From contig URVW01000097.1 of the NCBI GenBank assembly GCA_900551435.1, positions 1 to 6,417 on the forward strand: a stretch of 6,417 nucleotides of DNA. Reading direction: 5' to 3'. Each line of letters begins with the position of its first letter. The stretch's first letter is position 1. This document shows positions 5,612 through 6,417 of the stretch, in pieces. The translations under genes and the position numbers were made by a program. The DNA comes from an uncultured Faecalibacterium sp. GTDB lineage: Bacteria; Bacillota; Clostridia; Oscillospirales; Ruminococcaceae. The notes beneath the pieces are model-generated. The model saw only the letters and a list, made by a program, of their open reading frames with translations. It had not been told where the DNA came from and searched no databases.

Positions 5612-6061
5612 ATGAAGTTTTCAACGAAAAGCCGCTACGCGCTGCGGCTGATGGCTGAACTGGCCCGCTACGCCCCGGGAACGACGGTTTCCCTGAAGGA
5701 GATCAGCGAGCGGCAGAACCTCAGTCTGAAATATCTGGAACAGATCGTCACCCCGCTGGCACGGGTCGGTCTGGTCAAAAGCGAGCGGGGCAGTCAGGGC
5801 GGCTACCGCCTGACCAAGGCCCCCGCCGACTACACCGCCGGGGAGATCCTGCGCGCCATCGAGGGCAGCGTAGCCCCCATCCCCTGCCTTGGCAGCGAGA
5901 CCAACGAGTGTCCCATGTCGGACCAGTGCTTCACCCTCCCGTTCTGGGCAGGGCTGGACGATGTCATCAACCAGTACATCGACAGCGTGACGCTGGAACA
6001 GCTGGCCAAAAGCCTTCCGTCCGCCAACGACGGCTGCTGCGGCTGCAATTCGAAAAATTGA
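5612..6061 (+). CDS. iscR: Rrf2-family Fe-S sensing regulator, IscR-like
   Basis: This 149-residue winged-helix regulator starts MKFSTKSRYALRLM, the usual Rrf2 opening. The recognition helix region SLKYLEQIVTPL (38-49) and the wing RGSQGGYRL (59-67) are intact, so DNA binding is expected. Three cysteines at 92, 100 and 106 (spacing C-X7-C-X5-C) form the cluster-binding loop. E. coli IscR has 92, 98 and 104, while the spacing here resembles Bacillus NsrR, so NO sensing cannot be excluded. Neighbouring iscS-iscU favours an IscR role. The C-terminus ends in an unusual GCCGC stretch (Cys142, 143, 145). AAGGAG sits 9 nt before the ATG. No terminator is visible before the tRNA-Trp promoter, so read-through into the tRNA is possible. 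Confidence 0.9.
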   Translation: MKFSTKSRYALRLMAELARYAPGTTVSLKEISERQNLSLKYLEQIVTPLARVGLVKSERGSQGGYRLTKAPADYTAGEILRAIEGSVAPIPCLGSETNECPMSDQCFTLPFWAGLDDVINQYIDSVTLEQLAKSLPSANDGCCGCNSKN

Positions 6062-6071
6062 AAATTTATGC

Positions 6072-6118
6072 TTGACATTTTTCGCTGAATCTTATATAAT
6101 AATCAAGCATTCAGCGAA
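6072..6118 (+). promoter_or_regulatory. tRNA-Trp promoter with a dyad across the -10
   Basis: A consensus TTGACA (6072-6077) and TATAAT (6095-6100) are 17 nt apart. Ten-base perfect inverted arms, TTCGCTGAAT (6081-6090) and ATTCAGCGAA (6109-6118), bracket the -10. The predicted transcript starts near 6107, where GCATTC/GAATGC (6107-6112 and 6116-6121) can form a small 5' hairpin instead. Confidence 0.85.
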
Positions 6119-6132
6119 TGCAGCATTGATTT

Positions 6133-6208
6133 AGGGGTATAGCTCAGTTGGTAGAGCAGCGGTCTCCAAAACCGCGTGCCGTGAGTTCGAGACTTACTAC
6201 CCCTGCCA
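6133..6208 (+). tRNA. tRNA-Trp (anticodon CCA)
   Basis: All four arms fold. The acceptor AGGGGTA pairs with TACCCCT (6198-6204), the D stem is GCTC/GAGC, the anticodon stem is GCGGT/ACCGC with CCA at 6166-6168, and the T arm is GTGAG-TTCGAGA-CTTAC. The discriminator is G and the 3' CCA (6206-6208) is encoded. A promoter lies 33 nt upstream and a terminator directly follows, so it is a single-gene unit. Confidence 0.97.
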
Positions 6209-6209
6209 C

Positions 6210-6245
6210 AAACACCCGGAGCAGTCGTTCCGGGTGTTTTGTTTT
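6210..6245 (+). terminator. Intrinsic terminator of tRNA-Trp
   Basis: The arms AAACACCCGGA (6210-6220) and TCCGGGTGTTT (6229-6239) make an 11-bp perfect stem with an 8-nt loop, followed by a T-rich TTTTGTTTT run. It begins 2 nt after the encoded CCA. Confidence 0.9.
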
Positions 6246-6306
6246 GCGTTTTTTCTGCCGTGTCCACCTGTCGGGAAAGTTTTTTGACATTTTCCGAAAT
6301 TCATGC

Positions 6307-6335
6307 TTGACAAGAAGTCATTCTTCAGGTATAAT
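6307..6335 (+). promoter_or_regulatory. tRNA-Asp promoter
   Basis: A consensus TTGACA (6307-6312) and TATAAT (6330-6335) are separated by 17 nt, 44 nt before the tRNA. A second TTGACA at 6284-6289 lies 23 nt upstream but has no matching -10. The leader can form an imperfect stem at 6343-6367. Confidence 0.85.
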
Positions 6336-6379
6336 AAAGCACGTTCCGGCGGTAAACAGCCGCGAACTTGAGCGATCAT

Positions 6380-6417
6380 GGCCCGGTAGCTCAGTTGGTT
6401 AGAGCACCAGCCTGTCA
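6380..6417 (+). tRNA. tRNA-Asp (anticodon GTC), partial
   Basis: The first 38 nt of a tRNA are present: acceptor 5' strand GGCCCGG, D arm GCTC/GAGC with a 9-nt loop, the 5' anticodon strand CCAGC, and the loop CTGTCA with GTC at 6414-6416. The window ends one base short of the end of the anticodon loop, so the identity rests on the anticodon alone. It has its own promoter and may start a tRNA cluster. Confidence 0.88.

Overview
The window reads as chromosomal DNA of a GC-rich Clostridia member (Firmicutes). A gut Oscillospiraceae/Ruminococcaceae relative such as Faecalibacterium, Gemmiger or Subdoligranulum is my guess from protein style, not something computed. Supporting signs are GC-rich genes with AT-rich spacers, strong GGAG-type ribosome binding sites, near-consensus sigma-A promoters, and a Clostridia-style split of the Isc genes. 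I see no mobile element, phage gene or CRISPR array.

Layout. A catabolic-type acetolactate synthase (alsS, minus, 110-1789) is bounded downstream by an intrinsic terminator. Its leader carries a second terminator-like hairpin. Divergent from it is aroD (plus, 1988-2746, type I 3-dehydroquinate dehydratase). aroD converges on an iscS-iscU pair (minus, 4502 down to 2840) across a shared hairpin terminator. Upstream of iscS, on the same strand, lie an unrecognised 144-residue protein (4647-5081) and a single-domain rhodanese (5149-5472). Divergent from the rhodanese is an Rrf2/IscR-type regulator with three cluster-type cysteines (plus, 5612-6061). It is followed by tRNA-Trp (6133-6208) with its own promoter and terminator, and by the start of a tRNA-Asp cut off by the window end.

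How it fits together. From 2840 to 6061 is a sulfur and iron-sulfur neighbourhood. IscS takes sulfur from cysteine, IscU is the scaffold on which clusters are built, the rhodanese may carry persulfide sulfur, and the Rrf2 protein probably senses cluster supply. The 144-residue protein sits between the rhodanese and iscS with no visible terminator on either side, so a related role is possible but unproven. alsS and aroD are metabolic genes (pyruvate to acetolactate; shikimate pathway) with no evident link to the Fe-S genes.

Nothing here is clearly a new system. The most interesting points are the minus-strand-specific terminator hairpin in the alsS leader, cysteine-rich C-terminal tails on both IscU and the Rrf2 regulator, perfect dyads over the -10 elements of the aroD and tRNA-Trp promoters, and the unrecognised gene in the sulfur cluster.
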